Shown in pieces: positions 34,401-42,777 of a stretch of DNA of 64,000 bases. The stretch comes from an uncultured Oscillospiraceae bacterium (lineage in GTDB: Bacteria > Bacillota > Clostridia > Oscillospirales > Oscillospiraceae), in assembly GCA_947632175.1 (NCBI GenBank), contig CANROC010000004.1:62001-126000 (forward strand). The letters run 5' to 3'. The position numbers and the translations under genes were made by a program. The notes under the pieces were generated by a model. The model saw only the letters and a list, made by a program, of their open reading frames with translations. It had not been told where the DNA came from and made no database searches. Within the stretch, counting starts at the first letter, position 1; every line of letters starts with the position of its first letter.

Positions 34401-34987
34401 ACCAGGGTGTAGCGGTAATGGTACGGCTCCTGGTCAAAGAGGGGCCCCCAGGTCTCGGTCATGGATACCACCTGGCGGAAGCTGCCGTTGGCGTACGCAA
34501 AGACGTTGAGGGTCTCTGTTTCTTCCATGTCGCCGCCGTTCATGTAGGTGATGAGGTAGACTTTTCCGTCCTTACGGACCAATTCCCTGGAAAACTGGAA
34601 GTCTATCGAAGCGGCCGAGAGGTTCACCTTCTCCGCCCCGGAGCCGTTGAAGCGCCAGATCTCCTCCAGCGGCAGCTTATCGATTCCCTGCGCCATGTAC
34701 AGGTACAGCTCCGGCACGCCGTCCCCCTCGAAGTCGATGAGGTCCGCGTAGCACAGCCCGTAACAATCGGATGCCCACGTTTTGGAATGATCATACTCGT
34801 CCCAGACGAGCGGCCATTCCGTCATCTTGTCCTCCAGCACCTTGGCGTACGCCCCCGCCGCCTCCGGCGAGAGGCTGTCCACAGACGCGCTGACCTGCGT
34901 CCCCGCGGCGGACGCCCTCACCGGCAGGGCCGGAATAAGCGCCGCCAGGACGGCAAAAATAAGGACAAAAGAGAGTATTTTCCTCAT
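31472..34987 (-). CDS. Large SLH-domain surface protein with (G/E)GQ-repeat linker, membrane helix and C-terminal zinc ribbon
   Basis: A 1171-residue protein. Seen in order: a signal peptide (MRKILSFVLIFAVLAALIPALPVRASA); a ~750-residue extracytoplasmic part; SLH-like repeats at about 840-1025 (VTDIDGYDEETRAAIRFLV, FVDVPADSPYYVYVASG, VTRAQGALILYRLF); a ~65-residue Gln/Gly triplet repeat (encoded at 31741-31940); a membrane helix (LLAWMLFLLIFILTVAAVIAALAL); and a final CPNCGS...CTKCGTKL zinc ribbon. Start at 34987 behind GGGAGG, with its own promoter. SLH domains bind pyruvylated wall polymer, which the neighbouring CsaB could make. An SLH protein that is also tethered to the membrane is unusual. 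Confidence 0.85.
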   Translation of the reverse strand: MRKILSFVLIFAVLAALIPALPVRASAAGTQVSASVDSLSPEAAGAYAKVLEDKMTEWPLVWDEYDHSKTWASDCYGLCYADLIDFEGDGVPELYLYMAQGIDKLPLEEIWRFNGSGAEKVNLSAASIDFQFSRELVRKDGKVYLITYMNGGDMEETETLNVFAYANGSFRQVVSMTETWGPLFDQEPYHYRYTLVIDGKTAEDALFEWSPPGGNPGSDQADAIREQWRQDQWVEIFQGTPFSTDFTFRFNDASSLMRRLWDRADTGNIARIDPNDPLASVAYMGDRTKCKMDAQMALEYAEALEGTDEEYATLIDLGDGYPVIVCSTLPPDPYSDHTCTDPIFWEYQNGRAVRSNFKSLDGQTDYDPDYSYTLVPTAEGLMLRADKGITYDDFYNPRGAKYYYSDKGHLRLWHTVIQRGSTWYLDGSARGSQSPVGELELGGGTKLYSNGPLGHYMEDVELGRTTVTAAALRVYAENCGNPRYRYPDTVQEPDDFTEQVKKAVQDAIGGEIVAIYRLADGVYYVIVRVDGALSGAYVRGRRVNGQIRWVVEDRKAPASTDEVERVSQEELSRPNVDIDFEDVNGVRDLEDLLDYLKDKLDNMPGIFPNDPAKSDLARFVENALSKLYIGTVSGGNGRLTVNAASAGDLASGALDAWRQAKEVLESRGATLNRGVTVVIRLLWTNADLSNPLQVTLTGDLAEALEGCSLQLLLADGRHYIQVSAENLKRLIAAYGSLSIQLSGANGSYTLTFLDGSGRVLEKLICPVTVGLPAESATCTVMVSYADGADNWGGQYDPSSGVLSFDTPYSGEYEVIENAVQVTDIDGYDEETRAAIRFLVSKGFFTAPGGRFDPQGIMQRYHFAKVLVGMFFALDRGAVSTFVDVPADSPYYVYVASGQSAGIVKGISFTEFGGEQKLTVEQMLTLTGRTLQEQRGYLPPSDPWRYLYAYDDGDQVADWAQSSTALSVREGLIDLGGSLYPQAGVTRAQGALILYRLFLMLHTVRPVELPLPTLPEGPGGQEGQGGQGGQGGQGGQGSQEGQGGQGGQEGQGGQGGQGSQGGQGGQESQGDQESQGGQGGQGGTDLTPSSQPGGTAPVETEEGDPSMLLAWMLFLLIFILTVAAVIAALALRANSKKKRAAAPAQPAKRLCPNCGSENREVDKFCTKCGTKL
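31741..31940. repeat. 9-bp tandem repeat array encoding a (G/E)-(G/S/D)-Q triplet linker
   Basis: About 21 degenerate copies of a 9-bp unit (plus-strand form CCGCCTTGA/CCGCCCTGG) inside the SLH gene. The encoded peptide reads as GGQ, EGQ, GSQ, ESQ and GDQ triplets. Such arrays change length by slippage, so the linker length is probably variable between strains. Confidence 0.85.
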
Positions 34988-35017
34988 AGAGCTCCCTCCC
35001 TCATAGGAATCAGGCAC

Positions 35018-35046
35018 ATTTTAGCAGATTTTGGCCCTCTTGGCAA
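35018..35046 (-). promoter_or_regulatory. Promoter of the SLH protein gene
   Basis: Minus strand: -35 TTGCCA (35041-35046), 17-bp spacer, -10 TAAAAT (35018-35023), divergent from the obg promoter. Confidence 0.7.
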
Positions 35047-35064
35047 GCGTTCTTCGCATCCGTC

Positions 35065-35093
35065 TTGAAAATCCCGCGCCAATCTGCTACAAT
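35065..35093 (+). promoter_or_regulatory. Promoter of obg
   Basis: -35 TTGAAA (35065-35070), 17-bp spacer, -10 TACAAT (35088-35093), 29 bp from the start codon. Confidence 0.8.
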
Positions 35094-35122
35094 ATTCTCA
35101 ATGAAAACAAAGGATGATGGCT

Positions 35123-36388
<1,266 letters not shown>

Positions 36389-36392
36389 CCCA

Positions 36393-36421
36393 TTGACTTT
36401 TGTCAGGAAAAATACTACAAT
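36393..36421 (+). promoter_or_regulatory. Promoter of the xpaC-like gene
   Basis: -35 TTGACT (36393-36398), 17-bp spacer, -10 TACAAT (36416-36421), starting 4 bp after the obg stop codon. Confidence 0.8.
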
Positions 36422-36449
36422 ATTGTAAGCCATGAAAGGGGGCCGGCCC

Positions 36450-37094
36450 ATGAAAAAAACGATCCGCCATCCCTCCGCCATTCCGCTCTACGGCGCGGCG
36501 GCGGTGTGGCTTATATGGTGCCTCTTCCTGCCGCTCTACCGCCTGTGGCACTTCGCCGCCCTCATTGCCCTCGCCGCCGGGGCTTTCTTCGGCCTACGGG
36601 CGCTCTTCCCGGGGACCACGGAGGAGATCGAGGTGAAGCTGCCCCCGGCAACGACCGGCGACCCGGAGCGCGACAGGCTCCTGGAGGAGGGACAGAAAGC
36701 CGTGGAGGAGCTTACGCGCCTGCGCGGGACCATCCCCGACCCCACGGTCCAAAGCCGCGTGGACGAGCTTCGCGATCTCACTGACAAAATCTTCAAGGAC
36801 ATCGTGGACGACCCCAAGGACGTGCCGCAGGTCAAACGCTTCGCCGGCTACTACCTGCCCACCACCATGAAGCTCCTGAACGCCTACGACCGCATGAGCG
36901 GCCAGGCCCCCGGCGAGAACGTCTCCGCCACCCTTAAGCGCATCGAGGACATCCTGGACACCACCGTGGCGGCCTACCGCAAGCAGTACGACGCCCTCTT
37001 CGCCAACGAGGCGCTGGATATCGAGACGGACATCACCGTTCTGGAGGCCATGCTCAAGCGCGAGGGCCTGTCCGGCACGGATTTTAAAATCTAA
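36450..37094 (+). CDS. XpaC-like (5-bromo-4-chloroindolyl phosphate hydrolysis family) protein
   Basis: A 214-residue protein with two close hydrophobic helices near the N-terminus (about 7-55) and a soluble alpha-helical domain after residue 60 (DRLLEEGQKAVEELTRLRGTIPD, VKRFAGYYLPTTMKLLNAYDRM, ALDIETDITVLEAMLKREGL). This matches the XpaC family, usually found next to TelA as here. Despite the family name, no phosphatase motif is visible and the true role is unknown. The start at 36450 is preferred over 36432 because AAAGGGGG lies upstream of it. An antisense-oriented promoter begins directly after the stop codon. Confidence 0.82.
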   Translation: MKKTIRHPSAIPLYGAAAVWLIWCLFLPLYRLWHFAALIALAAGAFFGLRALFPGTTEEIEVKLPPATTGDPERDRLLEEGQKAVEELTRLRGTIPDPTVQSRVDELRDLTDKIFKDIVDDPKDVPQVKRFAGYYLPTTMKLLNAYDRMSGQAPGENVSATLKRIEDILDTTVAAYRKQYDALFANEALDIETDITVLEAMLKREGLSGTDFKI

Positions 37095-37098
37095 GCAT

Positions 37099-37127
37099 AT
37101 TATACCACAAAATCCCGAAATTGTCAA
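37099..37127 (-). promoter_or_regulatory. Consensus promoter pointing antisense into the xpaC-like gene
   Basis: Minus strand: -35 TTGACA (37122-37127), 17-bp spacer, TGTGG-extended -10 TATAAT (37099-37104). It resembles the orphan promoter at 20668-20696 over its whole length. No minus-strand gene start lies downstream. Confidence 0.72.
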
Positions 37128-37192
37128 GAGAAAATTCATATCTTAAAGTAATTTTTTTGTCCATAAACTCAATTTCAGAAAGGAAGACCGAC

Positions 37193-38350
37193 ATGACCGA
37201 AGAATACACCCCCACCCTGACCTTCAACGCCACCACCGACACCCCCGCCGGACAGGCCGCCGCCGCGGCGGCAGCCGCCCAGGCCCAGCCCGAGACTCCC
37301 ACCGTCACCGCCACCGAGCACGAGGAGAGCCAGCTCACCCCCGAGGAGCTCAAGCAGGTGGAGGACTTCTCCCAGAAGATCGACATCACCGACACCAACG
37401 CCATCCTCCAGTACGGCGCGGCCAGCCAGAAGAACATCGCCGACTTCTCCGGCGCCACCCTCCAGAACGTCCGCACCAAGGACATGGGCGAGGTGGGCGA
37501 CATGCTCTCCGACCTCGTGGTAGAGCTCAAGGGCTTCGACTACGACGGGGAGGAGCGGGGGTTCCTCGGCATCAAGAAGAAGGTGAAAAACCAGATCGCC
37601 TCCCTCAAGGCCCAGTACGACAAGGCCGAGGTCAACGTGGACAAGATTGCCGGGATGCTGGAGGGCCAGCAGCTCACCCTTTTGAAGGACATCGCCACCC
37701 TCGATAAGATGTACGAGCTCAATCAGGGCTACTTCAAGGAGCTGACCATGTACATCCTGGCCGGCAAGAAGAAGCTCCGCGAATGCGAGGAGGTGGAGCT
37801 GCCCCGCCTGCGTGAGAAGGCCCAGCAGACCGGCCTTCCCGAGGACGCCCAGGCGGCCAACGACTACCAGAACATGATCAGCCGCTTCGACAAGAAGCTC
37901 CACGACCTGGAGCTGACGCGGATGATCTCCATCCAGATGTCCCCCCAGATCCGCCTCATCCAGAATAACGACACCCTCATGGTGGAAAAGATACAGACGT
38001 CCATCGTGAACACCATCCCCCTCTGGAAGAGCCAGATGGTCCTGGCCCTGGGCCAGCAGCACTCCCAGCAGGCCATGGAGGCCCAGCGGGAGGTCACCAA
38101 CATGACCAACGAGCTTTTGAAGCGCAACGCCGAGAAGCTCAAGCAGGGCTCCGTCGAGATCGCCCGGGAGTCCGAGCGGGGCGTGGTGGACCTGGAGACG
38201 CTGAAGGCCACCAACCAGTCCCTCATCGAGACGCTGGAGGAGGTCCGCACCATCCAGGCCGAGGGCGCCGCCAAGCGCCGCGCCGCCGAGGTGGAGCTGG
38301 GCAAGATCGAGTCCGACCTGAAGTCCAAGCTCCTTGAGCTCAACAAGTGA
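37193..38350 (+). CDS. telA: TelA/KlaA family toxic-anion-resistance protein
   Basis: A 385-residue soluble helical protein with the TelA family core: DMGEVGDMLSDLVVELKGFDYDGEERGFLGIKKKVKNQIASLKAQYDKAEVNVDKI and the later NNDTLMVEKIQTSIVNTIPLWKSQMVLALG. The N-terminal ~55 residues are Ala/Pro/Thr-rich and disordered. Family members are linked to tellurite and antimicrobial resistance, but the mechanism is not established. The ATG at 37193 follows AAAGGAAG; upstream in-frame codons are unlikely to be used. Partner of the XpaC-like gene. Confidence 0.92.
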   Translation: MTEEYTPTLTFNATTDTPAGQAAAAAAAAQAQPETPTVTATEHEESQLTPEELKQVEDFSQKIDITDTNAILQYGAASQKNIADFSGATLQNVRTKDMGEVGDMLSDLVVELKGFDYDGEERGFLGIKKKVKNQIASLKAQYDKAEVNVDKIAGMLEGQQLTLLKDIATLDKMYELNQGYFKELTMYILAGKKKLRECEEVELPRLREKAQQTGLPEDAQAANDYQNMISRFDKKLHDLELTRMISIQMSPQIRLIQNNDTLMVEKIQTSIVNTIPLWKSQMVLALGQQHSQQAMEAQREVTNMTNELLKRNAEKLKQGSVEIARESERGVVDLETLKATNQSLIETLEEVRTIQAEGAAKRRAAEVELGKIESDLKSKLLELNK

Positions 38351-38913
38351 TGAAGAGGCTTGTAACCGACTGGCGCGCGGGCGTCGCCGTCCTCACCCTG
38401 GTGGTCCTGATCTTCACCCCTTATGGCGCGAGAGCGAGCCTTAAACGCGCCGTCCAAAAGGTGGAGGAGCAGTTCTTCACCGGAGTGGACGGCCGCGGGG
38501 CCGTGGCCGACTACCTCTCCGACTGCGCCGACGCCGCCCTGGGGCTCATCACCGTGGGCGACAAATACGAGGCCGCCGAGGAGGAGACTTACGAGCTCCG
38601 GGAGGACAGGCACATTATGCTGGAATCGCTGGAGGACAAGGACGTTTTCCTGATCGTCAACGCAATTGACCTGCTGGACTACTCCTTCCAGATGCTGCGG
38701 GACGCCCTTCTGGCCCTCCCCCTCACGGAGGAGGATGTCCGGTCCCTGAAGCTCTATGTCAAAAACTTTGACGGCGCCATGGGCGCCATAGCCCACGCCG
38801 GCTACGACGAGGCGGCGAAGGCGTTCATCGCCGACGTCTACGAGCGCTTCCCCGCCTCCCTCATCGCCTCTGCCCTGGGCGTCGAGCCGCCCCAAATCAT
38901 TTATCCTTCATGA
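38350..38913 (+). CDS. Hypothetical secreted or membrane-anchored protein
   Basis: Not recognised. 187 residues; the ATG overlaps the telA stop (TGATG), so it is translated with telA. It has one N-terminal hydrophobic helix (about 10-25: GVAVLTLVVLIFTPYGARA) that could be a signal peptide, followed by a helical, acidic domain with no Cys and no known motif (GLITVGDKYEAAEEETYELREDRH). It lies between telA and the TPM-domain gene, which suggests a part in the same envelope or stress unit. Confidence 0.75.
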   Translation: MKRLVTDWRAGVAVLTLVVLIFTPYGARASLKRAVQKVEEQFFTGVDGRGAVADYLSDCADAALGLITVGDKYEAAEEETYELREDRHIMLESLEDKDVFLIVNAIDLLDYSFQMLRDALLALPLTEEDVRSLKLYVKNFDGAMGAIAHAGYDEAAKAFIADVYERFPASLIASALGVEPPQIIYPS

Positions 38914-38923
38914 GGTGTAAGCC

Positions 38924-39874
38924 TTGAAAAAAACCGTATCTGCGCTTTTGACCGTCCTTCTGGCTCTGTGCCTCGCCGTCCCGGCCCTGGCCCTCGCCCA
39001 AAGCGGGGACTTCTACGTCACCGACGAGACGGGCTCCCTCTCCCAAGAGACGGTGGAGCACGTCCTGGAGGTCAACTATGACCTGGAGGAGTCCTGCGGC
39101 GGCGCCCAGATCGTGGTGGCGTTCATCAATTACTTCGGCGACGTGGGCGCCGACGAGTACGCCGTCGGCCTCTTTAACGACTGGCAGCTCTCCGACCGGG
39201 CCATGCTCCTGGCCGTCTCCCCCCGGGAGGGGCGGGGCGGCCTCGTGGTGGGCACGGCCCTGGACAGCCGCTTCACCTCCCGCGACATGGAGGACTACCT
39301 GGACCGGTACTTCTGGGATGACTTTGACGACGGGAAATACGACCGGGCCGTGACCACGCTGGTGGATGAGCTGGCCGGCTGGTTCTACGACGAGTATAAC
39401 GTGGCCCCGCCCTCCCAGGGCGCGTCGAAGTCCTCCGGCGCGCTGGCGGGCCTGGGTATTTTCGGCGCGGTCCTGGGGTTCCTCCTGCGCAATATTTTTC
39501 TTATCCTGATTTTCGTGGCGATCGTCGCCGTGATCATCCTCGCCGACCGGCGGCGCTACCGGGGCTACTACACGTCCCTGGGGATGCCCATCCCCCGCTA
39601 CTACCCCTGGTACATGTTCACCTCCCGCCCCTACCGCCGCTACACCCCGCCCCCGCGCCCCCGGCCCGCCTCCCGCGGCCCTCACGGTCCCGGCCCCGAC
39701 AGGCACAGCCCTCACGGACCGGCCCCCACGTCCCGCCGTTCCTCCCGCCCCTCCGCCCCGGCCCGCCGCTCCGGCAGCGCCGGCTCCTTCGGCGGCCGCT
39801 CCTCCGCCCCCAGCCGCCCCTCCCACCCCACCACCGGCGGCCGCTCCAGCGGTTCCTTCGGCGGGAGAAGATAA
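38924..39874 (+). CDS. TPM-domain (YgcG-like) membrane protein
   Basis: A 316-residue protein: a signal peptide (1-26), an extracytoplasmic TPM domain (about 28-165; DFYVTDETGSLSQETVEHVLEVN, LLAVSPREGRGGLVVGTALDSRF), a membrane helix (about 180-206: GLGIFGAVLGFLLRNIFLILIF) and an Arg/Pro/Ser/Gly-rich C-terminus ending with SFGGRR-type repeats, as common in this family. TPM proteins include chloroplast phosphatase-related TLP18.3; bacterial roles are unclear. TTG start behind GAGGTG, 10 bp after the previous gene. Confidence 0.85.
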   Translation: MKKTVSALLTVLLALCLAVPALALAQSGDFYVTDETGSLSQETVEHVLEVNYDLEESCGGAQIVVAFINYFGDVGADEYAVGLFNDWQLSDRAMLLAVSPREGRGGLVVGTALDSRFTSRDMEDYLDRYFWDDFDDGKYDRAVTTLVDELAGWFYDEYNVAPPSQGASKSSGALAGLGIFGAVLGFLLRNIFLILIFVAIVAVIILADRRRYRGYYTSLGMPIPRYYPWYMFTSRPYRRYTPPPRPRPASRGPHGPGPDRHSPHGPAPTSRRSSRPSAPARRSGSAGSFGGRSSAPSRPSHPTTGGRSSGSFGGRR

Positions 39875-39884
39875 CCGAAACGAA

Positions 39885-39919
39885 TTTGCCCCACCTCCGG
39901 GATTTGGAGGTGGGGCAAA
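39885..39919. terminator. Hairpin after the TPM gene, probable terminator
   Basis: Perfect 14-bp stem TTTGCCCCACCTCC/GGAGGTGGGGCAAA (39885-39898 and 39906-39919). The following T-run is weak (CCTTTG), so termination efficiency is uncertain. Confidence 0.6.
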
Positions 39920-39954
39920 CCTTTGCGCGGCGGGGAATCGGAAGCGCTCCCGTC

Positions 39955-40500
39955 ACGTAACGTGGGCACGGGCGGACACATGGGTCCGCCCCTACAGGAA
40001 ATATGGAAAGTTATTCCATTTAACTGACCCCGGAGGTCATCGCAACGCGGGTCGCCGGGGACGGCGACCCCTACGGCGTTTATCGGTGGCAATCCGAAAC
40101 AACAACGCGGGCCGCCAAGAGTGGCGGCCCCTACAAGGTGTGTTGTCGCAACGGTTCCGATAAAACGAATCCGCCCCAATTATGCCGTAGGGGCCGCCAC
40201 TCTTGGCGGCCCGCACGCAGTATGTCTCGTTTACCGGAAACATCAGTTACGTCGAACGGGCTCGAATACCCCGCCGCTGCGGCGGCACCCCATCTCCGGC
40301 CCAAGAGCCGCCGCTGCGCGGCGGTTGGCCTCCGAAACACGCCTGCGGGCGTAGTTTTTCCGAAAAAGGGGTCAAGGGGAATAAGGATGCGGCGCTTCGC
40401 GCCGCTTTTATAAAAAAATTGCGCCGCGAAGCGGCGCAACCTTTTTTGCCCCCTCCTCGTAGGAGGGGGGCAGGGGGGGAAGCGAGCGGGGGAGGACGGG
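39955..40500. repeat. Composite palindromic repeat region B
   Basis: Repeats the order of hairpin units in region A at 15.1 kb: the GGGCGGAC/GTCCGCCC unit at about 39969-39990, the GGTCGCCGGGGACGGCGACC unit at about 40050, GGGCCGCCAAGAGTGGCGGCCC at about 40110-40131 and GGGGCCGCCACTCTTGGCGGCCC at about 40190-40212. The same spacers (GTTCCGATAAAACGAATCCG, TTATGCCGTAGGGG) are present. The right end differs by an extra CGCCGCTGCGGCGG hairpin before the GCGGCGC units. No credible ORF. Confidence 0.85.
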
Positions 40501-40520
40501 ATGCTTTCGAAAAAGCGCGC

Positions 40521-40558
40521 AAAAAAAACGGAAAGCCCCCGGCCGTTCGGCCGGGGGC
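40521..40558 (-). terminator. Terminator of the NlpC/P60 gene
   Basis: Minus-strand hairpin GCCCCCGGCCG/CGGCCGGGGGC (40535-40545 and 40548-40558) followed, in that orientation, by TTTCCG and a run of eight T. Confidence 0.85.
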
Positions 40559-40575
40559 TTGGAGGTTTCTTGGCT

Positions 40576-41487
40576 TCAGATGACTCTCGCGCCGCTGTAG
40601 AAGCGCTGGGAATAGTGGGTGCTGTCGAGGTCGGAGATGATGACGCCGACGCGGGAGTTGGAGGCGTGGACGAACTGGCCGTTGCCGATGTACATACCCA
40701 CGTGGTACATGGTCTGGCCGCCGTTGGTGGAGAAGAACACCAGGTCGCCGGGCTGGAGCTCATCGCGCTTTAAGTGGGTGGAGAGGCCGTTGTACTGGGC
40801 GGTGGCGCCGCGGGCGATCTTGTAGCCGAACTGGCCGTAGACGTAGTACATAAGGCCGGAGCAGTCAAAGCCGCGGGAGGGGGATTCCTCGCCGTAGACG
40901 TATTTGTAGCCCACGAACTGGAGGGCGTAGTTGGCGATCTCCTGGCCCAGGGAGGTGGTCTCGGACTTGACGGTGGTGTAGCTGGGGCCGCCGCCGGTGA
41001 TCTTTATGTAGTCGGAGCGTATGTAGCCGGTGCCCTCCTGAGTGACCACCTTGTACCAGCCGTTGTTGATGCCGATGACGGAGAGCGTCTCGCCCTCGTT
41101 ATACATGGTGATGACGGCCTTGTCGGTGGAGGGGCCCTTGCGCATCCGGACCTTGTTGCCGATGACCGTGCCGGTGGCCTTGAAGTTCTCGGCCTTCAGC
41201 ACGTCGGTGAGGTACTCGCTGGCCACGTAGCCCACGGTGCCGGCGTAGTTGATCTTGTACCAGTCCTTGGTGGTCTTTTCCAGGATCACCACGATGGTGC
41301 CGCCGGCGAGGATGCCCACCCGGTCGTAGTCGGTGGAGGGGCCGGAGCGGATGTTGAGGGCCGCGGTGTCCACCGTGGCGGCGCCCCAGGCGATCTCCAC
41401 GGAGTCGGCCAGGGCGGTGACGCCCATGAGACCCGTCAGGATCACCAGCGCCATCAGGAATGCCAGGACTTTCTTTTGTGTCTTCAT
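40576..41487 (-). CDS. SH3-domain NlpC/P60 peptidoglycan endopeptidase
   Basis: A 303-residue secreted hydrolase: a signal peptide (1-27), two bacterial SH3 domains (about 37-95 TAALNIRSGPSTDYDRVG and 103-165 NKVRMRKGPSTDKAV), and a C-terminal NlpC/P60 catalytic domain. The nucleophile lies in GFDCSGLMYYVYGQFG, the catalytic His in YHVGMYIGNGQFVHA, and a polar third residue follows. These enzymes cut gamma-D-Glu-diamino acid bonds. The GTG/ATG start lies 21 bp after the preceding gene, with which it shares a promoter. Confidence 0.93.
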   Translation of the reverse strand: MKTQKKVLAFLMALVILTGLMGVTALADSVEIAWGAATVDTAALNIRSGPSTDYDRVGILAGGTIVVILEKTTKDWYKINYAGTVGYVASEYLTDVLKAENFKATGTVIGNKVRMRKGPSTDKAVITMYNEGETLSVIGINNGWYKVVTQEGTGYIRSDYIKITGGGPSYTTVKSETTSLGQEIANYALQFVGYKYVYGEESPSRGFDCSGLMYYVYGQFGYKIARGATAQYNGLSTHLKRDELQPGDLVFFSTNGGQTMYHVGMYIGNGQFVHASNSRVGVIISDLDSTHYSQRFYSGARVI

Positions 41488-41508
41488 TCTATGTCCTATG
41501 TCCTTTCG

Positions 41509-41805
41509 TCATTTGGCGGAGAGCGCCCGCTCCAGCCACACCGAGGCCACGTCCATGGCGGCGTACAGCCCGCTTTTCTCTGTCTTCTTGACCACCCGGT
41601 CGCGGGATTTGAGGTCGGGGTCCGTCAGCTGGAGCTGGACGGAGACCCGCGTGGCTACGTCCATGTCGTCTACCTTTTTTGTGTCCGTGACCTGCATCAT
41701 GATGATGTATTTGTCCGCCATGCTGCCGTAATAGAGGATGTTGTCCAGCCTGCGCAGGGGCCGGCCGCGATACTCCAGCAGCTTATTACCGGTTGCATTA
41801 GCCAT
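41509..41805 (-). CDS. Conserved hypothetical 98-residue protein
   Basis: Not assigned. A soluble mixed alpha/beta protein starting MANATGNKLLEYRGRPLRRLDNILYYGSMADKYI, with a strand-rich core and DMDVATRVSVQLQLTDPDLK. No Cys and no membrane helix. The start at 41805 follows GGGAGG; 14 upstream in-frame residues overlap the -10 region and are rejected. It is the first gene of a unit with the NlpC/P60 hydrolase. Confidence 0.72.
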   Translation of the reverse strand: MANATGNKLLEYRGRPLRRLDNILYYGSMADKYIIMMQVTDTKKVDDMDVATRVSVQLQLTDPDLKSRDRVVKKTEKSGLYAAMDVASVWLERALSAK

Positions 41806-41837
41806 TTGGGAACCTCCCGGATCAATATCGTAACCAA

Positions 41838-41866
41838 ATTGTAACACATTGTTTCCTCTTTGTCAA
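41838..41866 (-). promoter_or_regulatory. Promoter of the hypothetical-nlpC/P60 unit
   Basis: Minus strand: -35 TTGACA (41861-41866), 17-bp spacer, -10 TACAAT (41838-41843). The rest of the gap up to 42044 is AT-rich and shows nothing else. Confidence 0.85.
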
Positions 41867-42044
41867 CATCATTTTTTCTTGCCGCCAAGGGGCGCTTTCG
41901 GAGAGGTTTTGCCGCAAAATGTGGGGTTTTGGCGGATTTTTTCCGCAAAATCTTGTAGACCCTCCCCGAATTTGCCAAAATCCGGACAAAAAGGAGCGAG
42001 GGAAAAAGGTTACAAAATTGTAAATATTTTTTCCGCAGATTCCC

Positions 42045-42073
42045 TTGACGTCCCGCCGCGCCTGTGCTATACT
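42045..42073 (+). promoter_or_regulatory. Promoter of the metal-efflux operon
   Basis: -35 TTGACG (42045-42050), 17-bp spacer, -10 TATACT (42068-42073). Confidence 0.8.
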
Positions 42074-42085
42074 CTGACCATCAAC

Positions 42086-42105
42086 ACATGAACACTTGTT
42101 CATAT
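42086..42105. promoter_or_regulatory. Operator for the ArsR/SmtB regulator
   Basis: Inverted repeat ATGAAC-actt-GTTCAT (42088-42103), the form of SmtB/CadC operators (ATGAACA...TGTTCAT-like). It sits just downstream of the -10 box, where the bound repressor would block transcription until metal is present. Confidence 0.8.
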
Positions 42106-42121
42106 GAAAGGATGAACCAAC

Positions 42122-42481
42122 GTGGAAGAGAAAAACGAGCTCATGTGCGACGAGCCGGGCACCCATCTGGACGTGGTGGGCCGCGTCCGGGACGTCCTGC
42201 CGGAGGACGACACGCTCTACGAGCTGGCGGACCTTTTTAAGATGTTCGGCGACTCCACCAGGATGAAGATCCTCTTCGTGCTCATGGAGTCGGAGATGTG
42301 CGTCTGCGACATCGCGGAGCTGCTGGGCATCAGCCAGTCGGCCATCTCCCACCAGCTGCGCATTTTGAAGCAGGCCAAGCTCATCTCCTCCCGCCGGGAG
42401 GGGAAGAACATCGTGTGCTTCCTGGCGGACGACCATGTGCGGAGCATTATTGACCAGGGCTTGAACCACGTTCTGGAGTGA
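42122..42481 (+). CDS. ArsR/SmtB family metal-sensing repressor
   Basis: A 119-residue winged-helix dimer. Helix-turn-helix around VCDIAELLGISQSAISHQLRILKQAKLI. Both metal sites known in this family seem present: an alpha3N-type site (N-terminal Cys9 plus CVC in ESEMCVCD) and an alpha5-type site (Asp/His in ADDHVRSIIDQGLNHVLE, giving Asp-His-His-Glu as in SmtB). That points to Cd/Zn/Pb response rather than arsenite. GTG start behind AAAGGA. It would repress the operon through the palindrome at 42088-42103. Confidence 0.93.
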   Translation: MEEKNELMCDEPGTHLDVVGRVRDVLPEDDTLYELADLFKMFGDSTRMKILFVLMESEMCVCDIAELLGISQSAISHQLRILKQAKLISSRREGKNIVCFLADDHVRSIIDQGLNHVLE

Positions 42482-42552
42482 GCGCCGGTCTTTTTCGCGC
42501 CGCTCAAATCAAAAGCATGACCAATTCAAAATCATATAAGGAGGACTTACAT

Positions 42553-42771
42553 ATGAAAAAGATTTTTCGCCTCAAGGACTTGGACTGCGCCAACTGCGCG
42601 GCCAAGATGGAGCGGCATATCAGGAAGCTGGACGGGGTCAACGACGCCAGCGTCAATTTCCTGACCCAGAAGATGACCGTGGACGCCGAGGACGCCCGCT
42701 TCGAGGAGATCATGGACGAGGTGGTGAGGCTTTGCCGCAAGGTGGAGCCTGACTGCGTGATCGTGAGGTGA
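42553..42771 (+). CDS. Stand-alone heavy-metal-associated (HMA) domain protein
   Basis: A 72-residue metallochaperone-like ferredoxin-fold domain with the CxxC metal site in LKDLDCANCAAKMERHIRKLDGV. AAGGAGG precedes the ATG at 42553. The sequence matches the N-terminal HMA domain normally fused to CadA/ZntA ATPases. Here it is a separate gene six bases before the ATPase gene, so it probably delivers metal to the pump or regulates it. Confidence 0.92.
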   Translation: MKKIFRLKDLDCANCAAKMERHIRKLDGVNDASVNFLTQKMTVDAEDARFEEIMDEVVRLCRKVEPDCVIVR

Positions 42772-42777
42772 GGGACC

